In this document: piece after piece, positions 7,817 through 16,394 of the stretch | Layout of the letters: every line of letters begins with the position of its first letter | Position numbering within the stretch: position 1 is the stretch's first letter | From: Geobacillus icigianus | Lineage (GTDB): Bacteria; Bacillota; Bacilli; Bacillales; Anoxybacillaceae | Assembly (NCBI RefSeq): GCF_000750005.1 | Contig: NZ_JPYA01000100.1 | Span: forward strand, 1-19,835 | Direction: 5' to 3' | Length of the DNA stretch: 19,835 nt | Made by a program: the position numbers and the translations under genes | The notes under the pieces: model-generated | The model's input: only the letters and a program-made list of their open reading frames with translations | Told to the model about the DNA's origin: nothing | The model's database searches: none

Positions 7817-7847
7817 GAAGGCGGGATGGTCTACCGCCTTCTTTTTC
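7817..7847 (+). terminator. intrinsic terminator of the coiled-coil gene
   Basis: Perfect 8-bp stem GAAGGCGG (7817-7824) / CCGCCTTC (7834-7841) with a 9-nt loop and five T. Confidence 0.9.
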
Positions 7848-7900
7848 GTTGGGGCGGTGTTCCCAGCGAGGAATCGAAACTTCCCCATCGGTACATAAGA

Positions 7901-8114
7901 GACCGGTGATTAAATCGTGCATACTGCTTCCCGGCATAAGGGTGTCTAAAAAGGATCGGGATACCCTTTCTCAACACCATATATAGACTATGACATACTA
8001 ATACACACTATATGTCGTGTCTTTCTTGAGAGAGGATCACCTTTTGGGTCATCCCCTTGCAGCACTGAAGGCATTGATTCATCGACCAAAGGAACGCGCT
8101 GTTTTTCACCAGCC
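7901..8114 (+). repeat. expanded or composite GGCTGGTGA element, copy C
   Basis: It begins GACCGGTGAT and ends TTTTTCACCAGCC like the other copies, but is 214 bp long. TTTCTCAA lies at 7968, some 28 nt later than in the standard copies. Extra material includes the competing hairpin arms AAGGGT/ACCCTT and GGTGT/ACACC (7938-7978) and an AT-rich palindrome GACATA/TATGTC (7992-8016). It may be an element with an insertion. Confidence 0.45.
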
Positions 8115-8184
8115 TCATAAGGAAAAGGTTCCGCACATTTTTCACTTGCCGACGAGCTGTCGCCCTTCCTCCATCCAAGTCCCT

Positions 8185-8321
8185 CTAGGAGGCTGGTGAT
8201 GTAGTGATACTACTGATTCCATCCATTTCTCAATGAGAGAAACTTTGCACAATCAGCTTTCTTTTTTGAATGAAAACGCCGCCGATTGGTGTTCGACAAC
8301 CGTTTTTCCCCAGCTTTCTAG
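8185..8321 (+). repeat. intergenic GGCTGGTGA element, copy D
   Basis: The core runs from GGCTGGTGAT (8191) to TTTTTCCCCAGC (8314); outer CTAG tetranucleotides at 8185-8188 and 8318-8321 match the CTAG ends of copy A. TTTCTCAA starts 36 nt from the 5' end. The right CTAG contains the TAG stop codon of murJ on the minus strand. Confidence 0.6.
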
Positions 8322-9952
8322 GAAGCGGCGTCGCTCGTTTTTCGGCGCCAAAACGCCCACCGCTCAAAACGGCGGCCAAACAAAGCCGCAAACAAGCCAG
8401 AACGAATGCTGAGAAACAAATAGACCGAAGCGCCTACCGCCATTCCGACAACGGCAAGAACGACCGATTCCCCTTTGCCGGCTCGATAGTCAAGCCATTG
8501 CCCGGCCAACGCCTCGGCGGCCGCCACAGCGAGCGACATCACCGCTGTCAATATGACCATAAAAGTAGCTCGTCGGAGAACAAAACGGTAGCGGTAACGA
8601 GCATACCGATGAATCACCCATAAATTGAACGCCACCGAAACCAAATAGCCAGCTGTCGTCGCGACAACGGCGCCAACCGTCCCCCACTTCATAATCAACA
8701 GCGTATTCAGCGCCCCTTTCACCAACAGTCCGGCCGCTAAGCTGACAACGGTAAACCGCTGTTGATTGATGCCCTGCATAATGGCGGCCGTGACGGAAAA
8801 CAAAGCAAACAGCACCGCTGTTGGCGCATACCAGTGCAGCACTTGCTCCCCGAGCGGGTCGTAGCTGTAAAACGAACTGTACATCGGGCCGGCGAGCACG
8901 GCCATGCCGATCACCGCCGGCAACGTCAAAAACAAGAGCACTTGAAACGTCTGGTTCAAATATTGCCGCATCGCCTTCCGGTTTTGCTCGACGTGCGCTT
9001 TCGTAATCGCCGGGATGAGCGCCGAGCTGAACGATGTCGCCAACGTCACCGGAATGATGACGAGCTTTTGCGCCCACATGTTCAGCACGGAATACGCATG
9101 TTCCGATACGTGCCCGCGCCCGGCTGCCGCCATGGCGTGATTGAACGTAAATTGATCGACCAACTGATAAAGCGACATCGCCAAGCCGACGAGCACAAAC
9201 GGGATGGAAGAAAAAAGCAGCTCGCGATACATGGCGCGCAGTGGCACATGCACTTGATCGCGGCTCTGTTCCAAAAGCGATCGCAAATGCTCGCGCCGCT
9301 TCCACCAATACACAAGCAGCACCGCCAGTCCTCCGATCGCCCCGACAAACGCGGCAAACGTCGCCGCGCTTACAGCGGTCACGATCGAGCCGTCCCACCA
9401 GCGCAAAATGACATAACAAGCCCCAAGCAAAAACGCGATGCGCAACACTTGCTCGATGACTTGCGACAGCGCCGTCGGCCCCATCGATTCATGCCCTTGA
9501 AAAAAACCGCGGATCAAGCTCATCACCGGGACGATCACAAGGGCAAAACTGACCGCGCGGATGACGGCCGTGACATCGGCGACCGAATTGACGTTCGTTT
9601 TCGCGTCAATGACATATGGCGCCAAAACCGGAGCCAACGCGTACAACACAAGCCACGAAACAACCCCGCTCGCGAGCATGAGCGCAAGGCCGGAGCGGAA
9701 CAGCGTATAGCCGACCCGGTACTCCTCGAGCGCGTTATATTTGGAGACAAATTTCGAAACAGCGACCGGTATGCCGGCCGTTGCCAAGCTTAAAAAAATT
9801 TGGTACGGCACATAGCCGTAGCCATACAGCGCCCCGCCGCGCTCGCCGACGAGGTGGTAAAACGGAATAACGTAAAACAAGCCAAGCAGGCGGGAAATCA
9901 TCACGCCAGCGGTCAAAATAAACGTGCCGCGCAGCAGCTTCGATGTTGACAT
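8318..9952 (-). CDS. murJ: lipid II flippase MurJ (YtgP), MOP superfamily
   Basis: A 544-residue integral membrane protein, the same length as B. subtilis YtgP/MurJ, with about fourteen membrane segments. It opens MSTSKLLRGTFILTAGVM with the positively charged first helix typical of the polysaccharide-flippase/SpoVB group, and YVPYQIFLSLATAGIPVAVSKFV is characteristic of the MurJ/SpoVB core. The role known for the family is flipping the peptidoglycan precursor lipid II to the outer face of the membrane. SpoVB is a close paralogue, but length, N-terminus and neighbours (ytfP, ytzG, ytzE) favour YtgP. ATG start. It diverges from ytfP across 114 bp. The C-terminal tail is basic (RRFERWAFWRRK), and its stop codon comes from repeat copy D. 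Confidence 0.9.
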   Translation of the reverse strand: MSTSKLLRGTFILTAGVMISRLLGLFYVIPFYHLVGERGGALYGYGYVPYQIFLSLATAGIPVAVSKFVSKYNALEEYRVGYTLFRSGLALMLASGVVSWLVLYALAPVLAPYVIDAKTNVNSVADVTAVIRAVSFALVIVPVMSLIRGFFQGHESMGPTALSQVIEQVLRIAFLLGACYVILRWWDGSIVTAVSAATFAAFVGAIGGLAVLLVYWWKRREHLRSLLEQSRDQVHVPLRAMYRELLFSSIPFVLVGLAMSLYQLVDQFTFNHAMAAAGRGHVSEHAYSVLNMWAQKLVIIPVTLATSFSSALIPAITKAHVEQNRKAMRQYLNQTFQVLLFLTLPAVIGMAVLAGPMYSSFYSYDPLGEQVLHWYAPTAVLFALFSVTAAIMQGINQQRFTVVSLAAGLLVKGALNTLLIMKWGTVGAVVATTAGYLVSVAFNLWVIHRYARYRYRFVLRRATFMVILTAVMSLAVAAAEALAGQWLDYRAGKGESVVLAVVGMAVGASVYLFLSIRSGLFAALFGRRFERWAFWRRKTSDAAS

Positions 9953-9977
9953 ACAATCCCTTCCCTAACCGTGGACG

Positions 9978-10007
9978 TTGAAAATCACAACATTTGTATT
10001 TTATCAT
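9978..10007 (+). promoter_or_regulatory. candidate sigma-A promoter for ytfP
   Basis: TTGAAA (9978-9983), an 18-nt spacer and TATCAT (10002-10007), each one mismatch from consensus, 60 bp before the ytfP ATG. The opposite strand carries TTGACA at 10018-10013, possibly part of a murJ promoter, but no -10 at the right spacing. Confidence 0.55.
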
Positions 10008-10066
10008 AGTTGTCAATGGAACGAAAAACATTGTCTCCTGTGGACAAACGAAAGGATGGAATCAAC

Positions 10067-11374
10067 ATGGGGCATGACGTCATCGTTATCGGCGGCGGTC
10101 CATCCGGGCTGATGGCGGCCATCGCGGCCGGCGAATGCGGGGCGGACGTGCTGCTGCTGGAAAAAGGGACGAAACTCGGGCGCAAGCTGGCCATCTCCGG
10201 CGGCGGCCGCTGCAATGTGACGAATCGGCTGCCGATCGATGAAATCATCCGCCACATCCCCGGCAACGGCCGCTTTTTGTACAGCGCCTTTTCCGTCTTT
10301 AACAACGAAGACATCATCCGCTTTTTCGAACGGCTCGGCGTGCCGCTGAAGGAAGAAGACCACGGCCGCATGTTTCCAAAAAGCGACAGCGCTCAATCGG
10401 TCGTCGAGGCGCTCATCACCGAACTTCACCGGCTCGGCGTCCGCATCCGGCTCGAAACGCCGGTAGGCGATATCCTGTACAAGGGGGGAAAAACGATCGG
10501 CGTCAAGCTGAAAAGCGGGGAAACGATCGGCGCTACCGCCGTCGTGGTCGCCGCCGGAGGCAAATCGGTGCCGCAAACCGGCTCAACAGGCGATGGCTAT
10601 CCTTGGGCGGAAAAAGCCGGTCATACGGTAACGGAGCTGTTTCCGACCGAAGTCCCGATCGTATCGAACGAACCGTTCATCCAAGCGCGGACGCTCCAAG
10701 GCCTGTCGCTGCGCGATGTGGTGCTTGGCGTCTTAAAACCGAACGGCAAACCGATCGTGACCCATCGGATGGACATGCTGTTCACCCATTTCGGCATCTC
10801 CGGCCCCGCCGCTCTCCGCTGCAGCCAGTTTGTCGTCAAAGCGCTGAAAAAGGCGGCGAACGGCGCCGTCGCCATGAGCATCGATGCGCTGCCGGACGTC
10901 ACGCGAGAAGAACTGTTTCAACACCTAGCCCAATTATGCAAAGAAGAGCCGAAAAAAGCGGTGAAAACCATCGCCAAAACGGTGCTGCCGGAGCGGTACG
11001 CCGTCTTTTTGCTGGAACGAAGCGGCATCGACCCGCAAGCGGCCGCCGGCACGGTCAGCCATGAGGCATTGCGGGCGTTCGTCCGCTGCTGCAAACAGTT
11101 TACGTTTCACGTCCACGGCACGCTGCCCATCGAAAAAGCGTTCGTCACTGGCGGCGGCGTATCGGTGAAAGAAATCGAACCACAAACGATGGCCTCCAAA
11201 CGCATGGCCGGGCTTTATTTTTGCGGCGAAATTTTGGACATCCACGGCTACACCGGCGGCTACAACATCACCGCCGCCCTAGTGACCGGCCGGCTCGCCG
11301 GCATGAACGCCGCCCGCTATGCGTTAGAGGCGAAAACCAGCCGAAGCGAATCACCGGTGCAGACAGCCGATTGA
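10067..11374 (+). CDS. ytfP: YtfP/HI0933-family FAD-dependent oxidoreductase
   Basis: A 435-residue flavoprotein. The N-terminal dinucleotide-binding motif is [14 protein letters not shown] (about 6-18) with the ribose-binding acidic residue at LLLEKG (Glu32), followed by the family signature [16 protein letters not shown] (38-53). The C-terminus has the second FAD contact, [16 protein letters not shown]. The family (HI0933, E. coli YhiN, YtfP) is widespread and its reaction is poorly defined; some relatives act in bile-acid reduction (BaiN), which should not be assumed here. The start ATG 10067 follows AAAGGATGG; an upstream in-frame ATG at 10010 lies in the promoter. The last codons fall in the first unit of a 65-bp-spaced direct repeat, which suggests the 3' end has been duplicated. 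Confidence 0.9.
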   Translation: MGHDVIVIGGGPSGLMAAIAAGECGADVLLLEKGTKLGRKLAISGGGRCNVTNRLPIDEIIRHIPGNGRFLYSAFSVFNNEDIIRFFERLGVPLKEEDHGRMFPKSDSAQSVVEALITELHRLGVRIRLETPVGDILYKGGKTIGVKLKSGETIGATAVVVAAGGKSVPQTGSTGDGYPWAEKAGHTVTELFPTEVPIVSNEPFIQARTLQGLSLRDVVLGVLKPNGKPIVTHRMDMLFTHFGISGPAALRCSQFVVKALKKAANGAVAMSIDALPDVTREELFQHLAQLCKEEPKKAVKTIAKTVLPERYAVFLLERSGIDPQAAAGTVSHEALRAFVRCCKQFTFHVHGTLPIEKAFVTGGGVSVKEIEPQTMASKRMAGLYFCGEILDIHGYTGGYNITAALVTGRLAGMNAARYALEAKTSRSESPVQTAD

Positions 11375-11456
11375 CAGTGTCGAGATAGACGTAATCGTCA
11401 TCATAAGTGGCGCCATATCGGTAGTAAACAGCCGATTGGTAGTGTCAAGATAGACG
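11363..11456. repeat. 29-bp direct repeat pair, 65-bp period
   Basis: Units at 11363-11391 and 11428-11456 share ACAGCCGATTG, AGTGTC and AGATAGACG with three mismatches. A partial third unit, ACAGCTGATTGACA, starts at 11481. The first unit contains the ytfP stop codon. Confidence 0.7.
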
Positions 11457-11560
11457 GATTTTCGACGAATGATGGGAATCACAGCTGATTGACAACAGCC
11501 AAACGAGGCGCAGCCGCTTTCCCACCGATGGAGCGGACAACGGCCGGCAAAAAGCAGGCC

Positions 11561-11654
11561 GCCAAGCCTGTTACAAAAAACTGGGCGTGTGTTTATGGCC
11601 GCTTTGCCACACGACCGGCAAAATCCGCCAAACTTCTTACAAAAAACTCGGCGT
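11561..11654. repeat. 28-bp direct repeat pair, 66-bp period
   Basis: Units at 11561-11588 and 11627-11654 share GCCAA and TTACAAAAAACT-GGCGT with a handful of mismatches; upstream of each is a CGRCCGGCAAAA (11541 and 11612). The region lies between the convergent ends of ytfP and cse60. No gene is visible in 11375-11689. Confidence 0.65.
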
Positions 11655-11689
11655 TCCGGCCCCACCTGCAGCCGGGGCGGCCCGGCCCA

Positions 11690-11869
11690 TTACGTCCGGT
11701 AAATGACCATGGCGGAAAAGCAATAAATTTGCTCGCCTTCTGACTCCATGGCTGCCACGCTGTATTTGACGTCAATCAGCTGCCCATCTTTTAAGCGAGC
11801 TAAAAAATCGTTGACCGCCGCTTCCAAATCTTTTTCGTGTTCTTTATCAAAAACTTTGACTTTGTACAT
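11690..11869 (-). CDS. cse60: sporulation protein Cse60 (YteV)
   Basis: 59 residues, MYKVKVFDKEHEKDLEAAVN at the start and QIYCFSAMVIYRT at the end, closely resembling B. subtilis Cse60, a small acidic protein made under sigma-E control in the mother cell; its biochemical role is unknown. ATG 11869 is preceded by GGGAGG five bases away. The frame extends to an ATG at 11926, but that start has a cramped site and the extra residues are unlike the family. I saw no clear sigma-E promoter upstream. It lies downstream of nprT on the same strand, separated by about 300 bp with a likely terminator. Confidence 0.88.
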   Translation of the reverse strand: MYKVKVFDKEHEKDLEAAVNDFLARLKDGQLIDVKYSVAAMESEGEQIYCFSAMVIYRT

Positions 11870-11971
11870 CCTATCCCTCCCGTTTTTTGCTTTGCACGCG
11901 CCAAGCCAGGCGGGCTTACGAAACATTTCTCCTTACAGCGGCATAGTCCTGCCGACAAACGACCGGAAATA

Positions 11972-12010
11972 GAAAGGGGGGCCCGCAGAATGGGAACCCC
12001 CTCTTTCACT
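11972..12010 (-). terminator. probable terminator downstream of nprT
   Basis: On the minus strand GGGGG-tt-CCC, loop, GGG-cc-CCCCC forms a long GC stem, followed by TTTCTATTTC. It lies about 165 bp after the nprT stop and 100 bp before cse60. Confidence 0.5.
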
Positions 12011-12174
12011 AGACCGCTGCTTTCCGTGAAAATGCCGAACTGGCGCGAGATTTTCATCCCCGGGCGGAGGGCAGATCGTGCTGCCCATGGATCTTTTCTG
12101 AGACTTGTCTTTCATACACAGAGATCGTCCTTGACGGAGAGACGCGACGCTCCGCACTTTTCCAAGTCTCGTCT
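12011..12174. other. structured 3' region of nprT
   Basis: No gene is seen. A perfect inverted pair GAGACTTG (12100-12107) / CAAGTCTC (12163-12170) encloses an inner GGAGAGACGCGACGCTCC palindrome, and GGGCAG/CTGCCC (12069-12086) forms another short hairpin. None has a U-tract; they may stabilise the protease mRNA 3' end. Confidence 0.4.
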
Positions 12175-13836
<1,662 letters not shown>

Positions 13837-13851
13837 TTAACTATGTCATTC

Positions 13852-13857
13852 ATTTTA
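13852..13857 (-). promoter_or_regulatory. candidate -10 of nprT
   Basis: TAAAAT on the minus strand (five of six to consensus), about 43 bp before the ATG. The hexamer at 17 nt spacing (TACTCA) is a weak -35, consistent with activator-dependent transcription. Confidence 0.4.
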
Positions 13858-13985
13858 ATCAAATTCGTCTATTTTGAGTATTGGGAAAATAAAGACCTGC
13901 GAGCGGGATTCATCGCGTCTTCCCCCTTCCTCCGTTTCCTTCGCTGCGCCATGGGTCCTATGTCTGAAGAAAGGCGTCCGGAGCG

Positions 13986-14076
13986 GTTGCGATGAAACCC
14001 GGTCCGTACCGTTGCTTGTTCCCACCTTTCTCCATGCCCGGTTTTCCTCGTTGTGATGAAACCGAGTCCACACCGT
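13986..14076. promoter_or_regulatory. 27-bp direct repeat pair upstream of nprT, candidate activator sites
   Basis: GTTGCGATGAAACC begins at 13986 and GTTGTGATGAAACC at 14050; similarity continues as GTCC-ACCGT, 27 bp with five mismatches, 64 bp apart. An inverted TTCATCGC lies nearer the promoter at 13909-13916. The same half-site stands upstream of nprA. Binding by NprA is inferred. Confidence 0.45.
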
Positions 14077-14489
14077 CGGCAGCGAATGGCCGGCTTCCGT
14101 CAAAACCCGTTCATAAGCTGGGCCTGACCCAAAAAGTTGTCTGCCTTCAAGATCGTCACAACCGATCGCGCGGCAGAAGCCGTCAGCACGTATATATAGC
14201 AACGAAAGAGGGGGAGCCCGATCTTTTTGGAACATCCTCGGGCTGCCTACGTCGAATCGAACGTTACCCTTGCCGCGCTGCCGCCGGCTGTTCCCAACGG
14301 GCGAAATCGTTCGGAGCCACGGCAAAAAATCGGCCGCCCGTATTCTCCCGATCACCCCCGGAAACTTAGGACAGCCTTTTTCACCGCTCCTTTGCACCCG
14401 TCCGCACTAGGAACGGAACGCTCTCTTTTTTCGCTCCGTGCTTCTAGAACAGCCCGCTGCTCATCACACAGTCAAAAACAAACGTCCGC

Positions 14490-14618
14490 TTAGCGAGCGA
14501 TCACAGTCGGCGGCGGATGCTCGTCTTTCGCCGCTTCCTTGACCCCGATTCCATGGCCAAAGCCCGCAGCGAGGCCGAGGGCGGCCAAAGCGATGATCAG
14601 AACGATCCGCTTTTTCAC
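14490..14618 (-). CDS. nprX: NprX-like secreted signalling pro-peptide
   Basis: A 42-codon gene with GTG start at 14618. AAGGAGGTG lies seven bases upstream and begins 1 bp after the nprA TGA. The product has a basic start and hydrophobic core (MKKRIVLIIALAALGLAAGF), then a hydrophilic tail KEAAKDEHPPPTVIAR. This is the layout of exported Phr/NprX pro-peptides in RRNPP quorum sensing: sec-type leader, then a C-terminal stretch trimmed to a short signal and re-imported to bind the cognate regulator. Position directly behind an NprR-type gene and upstream of the protease is the same as nprR-nprX of the B. cereus group. PPPTVIA can be laid against the B. cereus heptapeptide SKPDIVG (shared Pro, then V/I, I/V, A/G), a weak match. 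The peptide gene is seen directly; its role is inferred. Confidence 0.8.
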   Translation of the reverse strand: MKKRIVLIIALAALGLAAGFGHGIGVKEAAKDEHPPPTVIAR

Positions 14619-14633
14619 GCCTTTCACCTCCTT

Positions 14634-15908
14634 TCACGTGCCCGTTCGTCTTCGCAACAGTTCGCAGCTCAATCGGTAATAGTGGGCCGCCTGTTTGTAT
14701 TGGCGGGCGCGGGCGTAGTAATCGGCCAAATAGCCGGCGTATTGGGCGGCGTCTTCATACTCTTTTCGTTTTTGAAAATACGGAATCGCTTCGTGTTTCA
14801 GCAGCCGCTCGAACTCTTCCCCTTCCCCGGCGAGCAACAGCCGGTAGACGGAAAAATGCAAATAGTATTCGTAGTGTTCGGTCATGCCGTTTTCCGTCTG
14901 CTCAAGCAGCTGCCATCCTTCTTCCGCGGTCGACAGCGCCTTGCGATAGTTTTGCGCGGCATAATGCTCGCGCAAAAGCGCCAAAAACGTAATCAGCCGG
15001 TCGGCCAGCGGAGCGTCCGACTTGTACACGAGGCTATGCTCGTAATGCTGCACCGCCTCGCGGTATTGTTTTTTCATCGCCTTCAAATGGCCGAGGTTAT
15101 GCTCGACGATGCCGATCAGCAGCCGATCGTTGGCGAGCTGCGCTGCCTTCTGCGCCAACAGGCAGCAGTCGATCGCCTGATCGATTTCCCCGCAGCGCCG
15201 GTAGCAAATCGCCAGCAGCACATGGCATTCGGCCCCGCGCCGCAGTTCATACTCCGCTTGGCTGAGGGAAAGCGCCCGCTCCGTGTAGCGGATGCATTGG
15301 AACACTTTCCACAGCCGGCTGTACGCGAGCGCTAACAAATACGACAAATCCGCTTCTTCCCAATTCGGCTTCCTTTGTGTCCCCAATAATGCTTCTGCTT
15401 TTTGATAGAAGTGCAAAGCATCGTCATATTTTTCTTGGCAATAAGAAAGCAGGCCAAAAAATTTCCAATAATAGTAGCGCATCGGTTCATCGAGCGCCTC
15501 GTACCATTCGCGCACGCTCCGCGCCGCCGCTTCCGCCCCTTTCAAGTCGCGCAGCAGCAGCAAATATCGAATGCGCATCAAATGAAAATAGATCATCGCC
15601 TCGGCATCTCCGGATTCGCTGCACTGTTGCCGGACGGCGGCGTATTGCTCCCTTGCCGCGGCCACGTTTTTGTCCGTCATCGCCTTATACCACGCCATGA
15701 CCGATTCAAACCATCCGGGTGCTGTGCCGCTTTGGCCGCGGTGAATGCCGAGCCGGCGAAACAGCAATTCAATGACATCTTCTCCCGGCATCGCTTGATT
15801 GTTTTCGATTTTGGATAAATACGAAACCGAGATAATTCCTTCCGCTGCCTCCTCTTGGGTCATTCCTTTCATCAGCCGAGCAAGCTTCAAGCGGTCGCCT
15901 AGTTTCAA
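14634..15908 (-). CDS. nprA: NprA transcriptional activator (NprR-type, HTH + TPR, RRNPP family)
   Basis: 424 residues. An N-terminal Cro/CI-type HTH covers about 5-58 (LKLARLMKGMTQEEAAEGI, SVSYLSKIENNQAMPG). Residues from about 70 to the end form repeated helical pairs with TPR character (KFFGLLSYCQEKYDDALHFYQKAEALL; NLGHLKAMKKQYREAVQHYEHSL; AGYLADYYARARQYKQAAHYYRLS). Such proteins bind a re-imported oligopeptide in the TPR groove. G. stearothermophilus NprA is the known positive regulator of nprT and has this place and size; B. cereus NprR is its quorum-sensing relative. The start is TTG 15908, with AAGGGG about ten bases upstream; a nearby ATG is out of frame. The peptide gene follows the stop by 15 bp to its GTG and is surely co-transcribed. 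Confidence 0.93.
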   Translation of the reverse strand: MKLGDRLKLARLMKGMTQEEAAEGIISVSYLSKIENNQAMPGEDVIELLFRRLGIHRGQSGTAPGWFESVMAWYKAMTDKNVAAAREQYAAVRQQCSESGDAEAMIYFHLMRIRYLLLLRDLKGAEAAARSVREWYEALDEPMRYYYWKFFGLLSYCQEKYDDALHFYQKAEALLGTQRKPNWEEADLSYLLALAYSRLWKVFQCIRYTERALSLSQAEYELRRGAECHVLLAICYRRCGEIDQAIDCCLLAQKAAQLANDRLLIGIVEHNLGHLKAMKKQYREAVQHYEHSLVYKSDAPLADRLITFLALLREHYAAQNYRKALSTAEEGWQLLEQTENGMTEHYEYYLHFSVYRLLLAGEGEEFERLLKHEAIPYFQKRKEYEDAAQYAGYLADYYARARQYKQAAHYYRLSCELLRRRTGT

Positions 15909-15943
15909 ACAGCATCGACCCCTTCGGTCTTTTTTTACTGAAC

Positions 15944-15949
15944 ATTATA
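15944..15949 (-). promoter_or_regulatory. -10 element of nprA
   Basis: A perfect TATAAT on the minus strand, 36 bp before the TTG start. No recognisable -35 is present at 16-18 nt, so an activator may be needed. Confidence 0.5.
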
Positions 15950-16016
15950 TCTTTTCTTTCTTCTCCCTTCTATCACCCTTTAGCACTATAAGGAAAAATT
16001 TGTTCTTCAGCATAGC

Positions 16017-16081
16017 GGTGATGAAATAAAGAAGACCCCCTCCATTCGGTGGTTGCCATGCCAAATAAAAGGTTCATCACC
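16017..16081. promoter_or_regulatory. inverted repeat upstream of nprA, candidate operator
   Basis: GGTGATGAA (16017-16025) and TTCATCACC (16073-16081) are a perfect 9-bp inverted pair with 47 bp between. They contain the half-site GTGATGAA that is also repeated upstream of nprT. They stand about 70-130 bp upstream of the nprA -10. Confidence 0.4.
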
Positions 16082-16200
16082 AAAACGTGTACTTGCCAGA
16101 CGGTGCACTTCTCTTGAAGGTGTATGCAAAAAATGTTTTGTTTCCTAATTCTTTTGTGGATACAACGTTTGGTGAGGAGCCTAAAAAAATGAGACTTTGA
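16069..16200 (+). pseudogene. possible 3' remnant of a plus-strand gene
   Basis: An open stretch of 43 codons after a TAA at 16066 ends in TGA at 16198. It reads as plausible protein (NVYLPDGALLLKVYAKNV, then FVDTTFGEEPKKMRL) and a good plus-strand terminator follows 20 bp later. There is no ribosome site or credible start, and the base composition is more AT-rich than the surroundings. It could be the tail of a decayed or transferred gene; I do not recognise it. Chance cannot be excluded. Confidence 0.25.
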
Positions 16201-16220
16201 TTGAAAATCGGCCAAAATGA

Positions 16221-16268
16221 AAACCCAAAGAATGCTGATTGTCGAACATCCTTTGGGTTTGCTTTTTT
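16221..16268 (+). terminator. strong intrinsic terminator, possibly bidirectional
   Basis: Perfect 10-bp stem AAACCCAAAG (16221-16230) / CTTTGGGTTT (16251-16260), then GCTTTTTT. On the minus strand TTTCATTTT follows, so it may also stop transcripts leaving ytwF. Confidence 0.75.
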
Positions 16269-16272
16269 AGGG

Positions 16273-16386
16273 GACTGGTGATCCGTTTATCAAACCCTTT
16301 TCACAAATAGAAAAGCCCTGTCGCATCAGGAGCGCCGTTCAAACGTTCCCCCATTGCCGAAGAGAAACAACCGTTTTTCACCAGCC
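16273..16386 (+). repeat. intergenic GGCTGGTGA element, copy E
   Basis: GACTGGTGAT (16273-16282) to TTTTTCACCAGCC (ending 16386), 114 bp. A TTTATCAAA replaces TTTCTCAA and sits 15 nt from the end, so about 24 bp appear deleted relative to the standard copies. The right end shares AACAACCGTTTTTC with other copies. Confidence 0.6.
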
Positions 16387-16394
16387 ATTTAGGA

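Noticed and set aside
8490..9793. Long open frames of over 300 codons within murJ, one in another minus-strand frame and one on the plus strand
   Set aside because: They lie wholly inside murJ, have Arg/His-rich shadow composition and lack ribosome sites; they reflect high-GC codon use.
11363..11654. CRISPR array
   Set aside because: Unit plus spacer lengths look right, but there are only two or three imperfect units, the two pairs have different sequences, one unit contains a stop codon of a gene, and no cas gene is near.
11351..11743. Open frames on both strands in the ytfP-cse60 gap
   Set aside because: They run across degenerate tandem repeats, have no ribosome site and no recognisable protein.
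14360..14382. Seventh copy of the GGCTGGTGA element (TTTTTCACCGCTCC near 14368)
   Set aside because: Only one end is visible; no matching GGTGA end or TTTCTCAA lies at the expected distance.
13855..14397. 180-codon minus-strand open frame upstream of nprT
   Set aside because: No ribosome site, no motif, unrelated composition; it covers the repeated half-sites and the promoter region.
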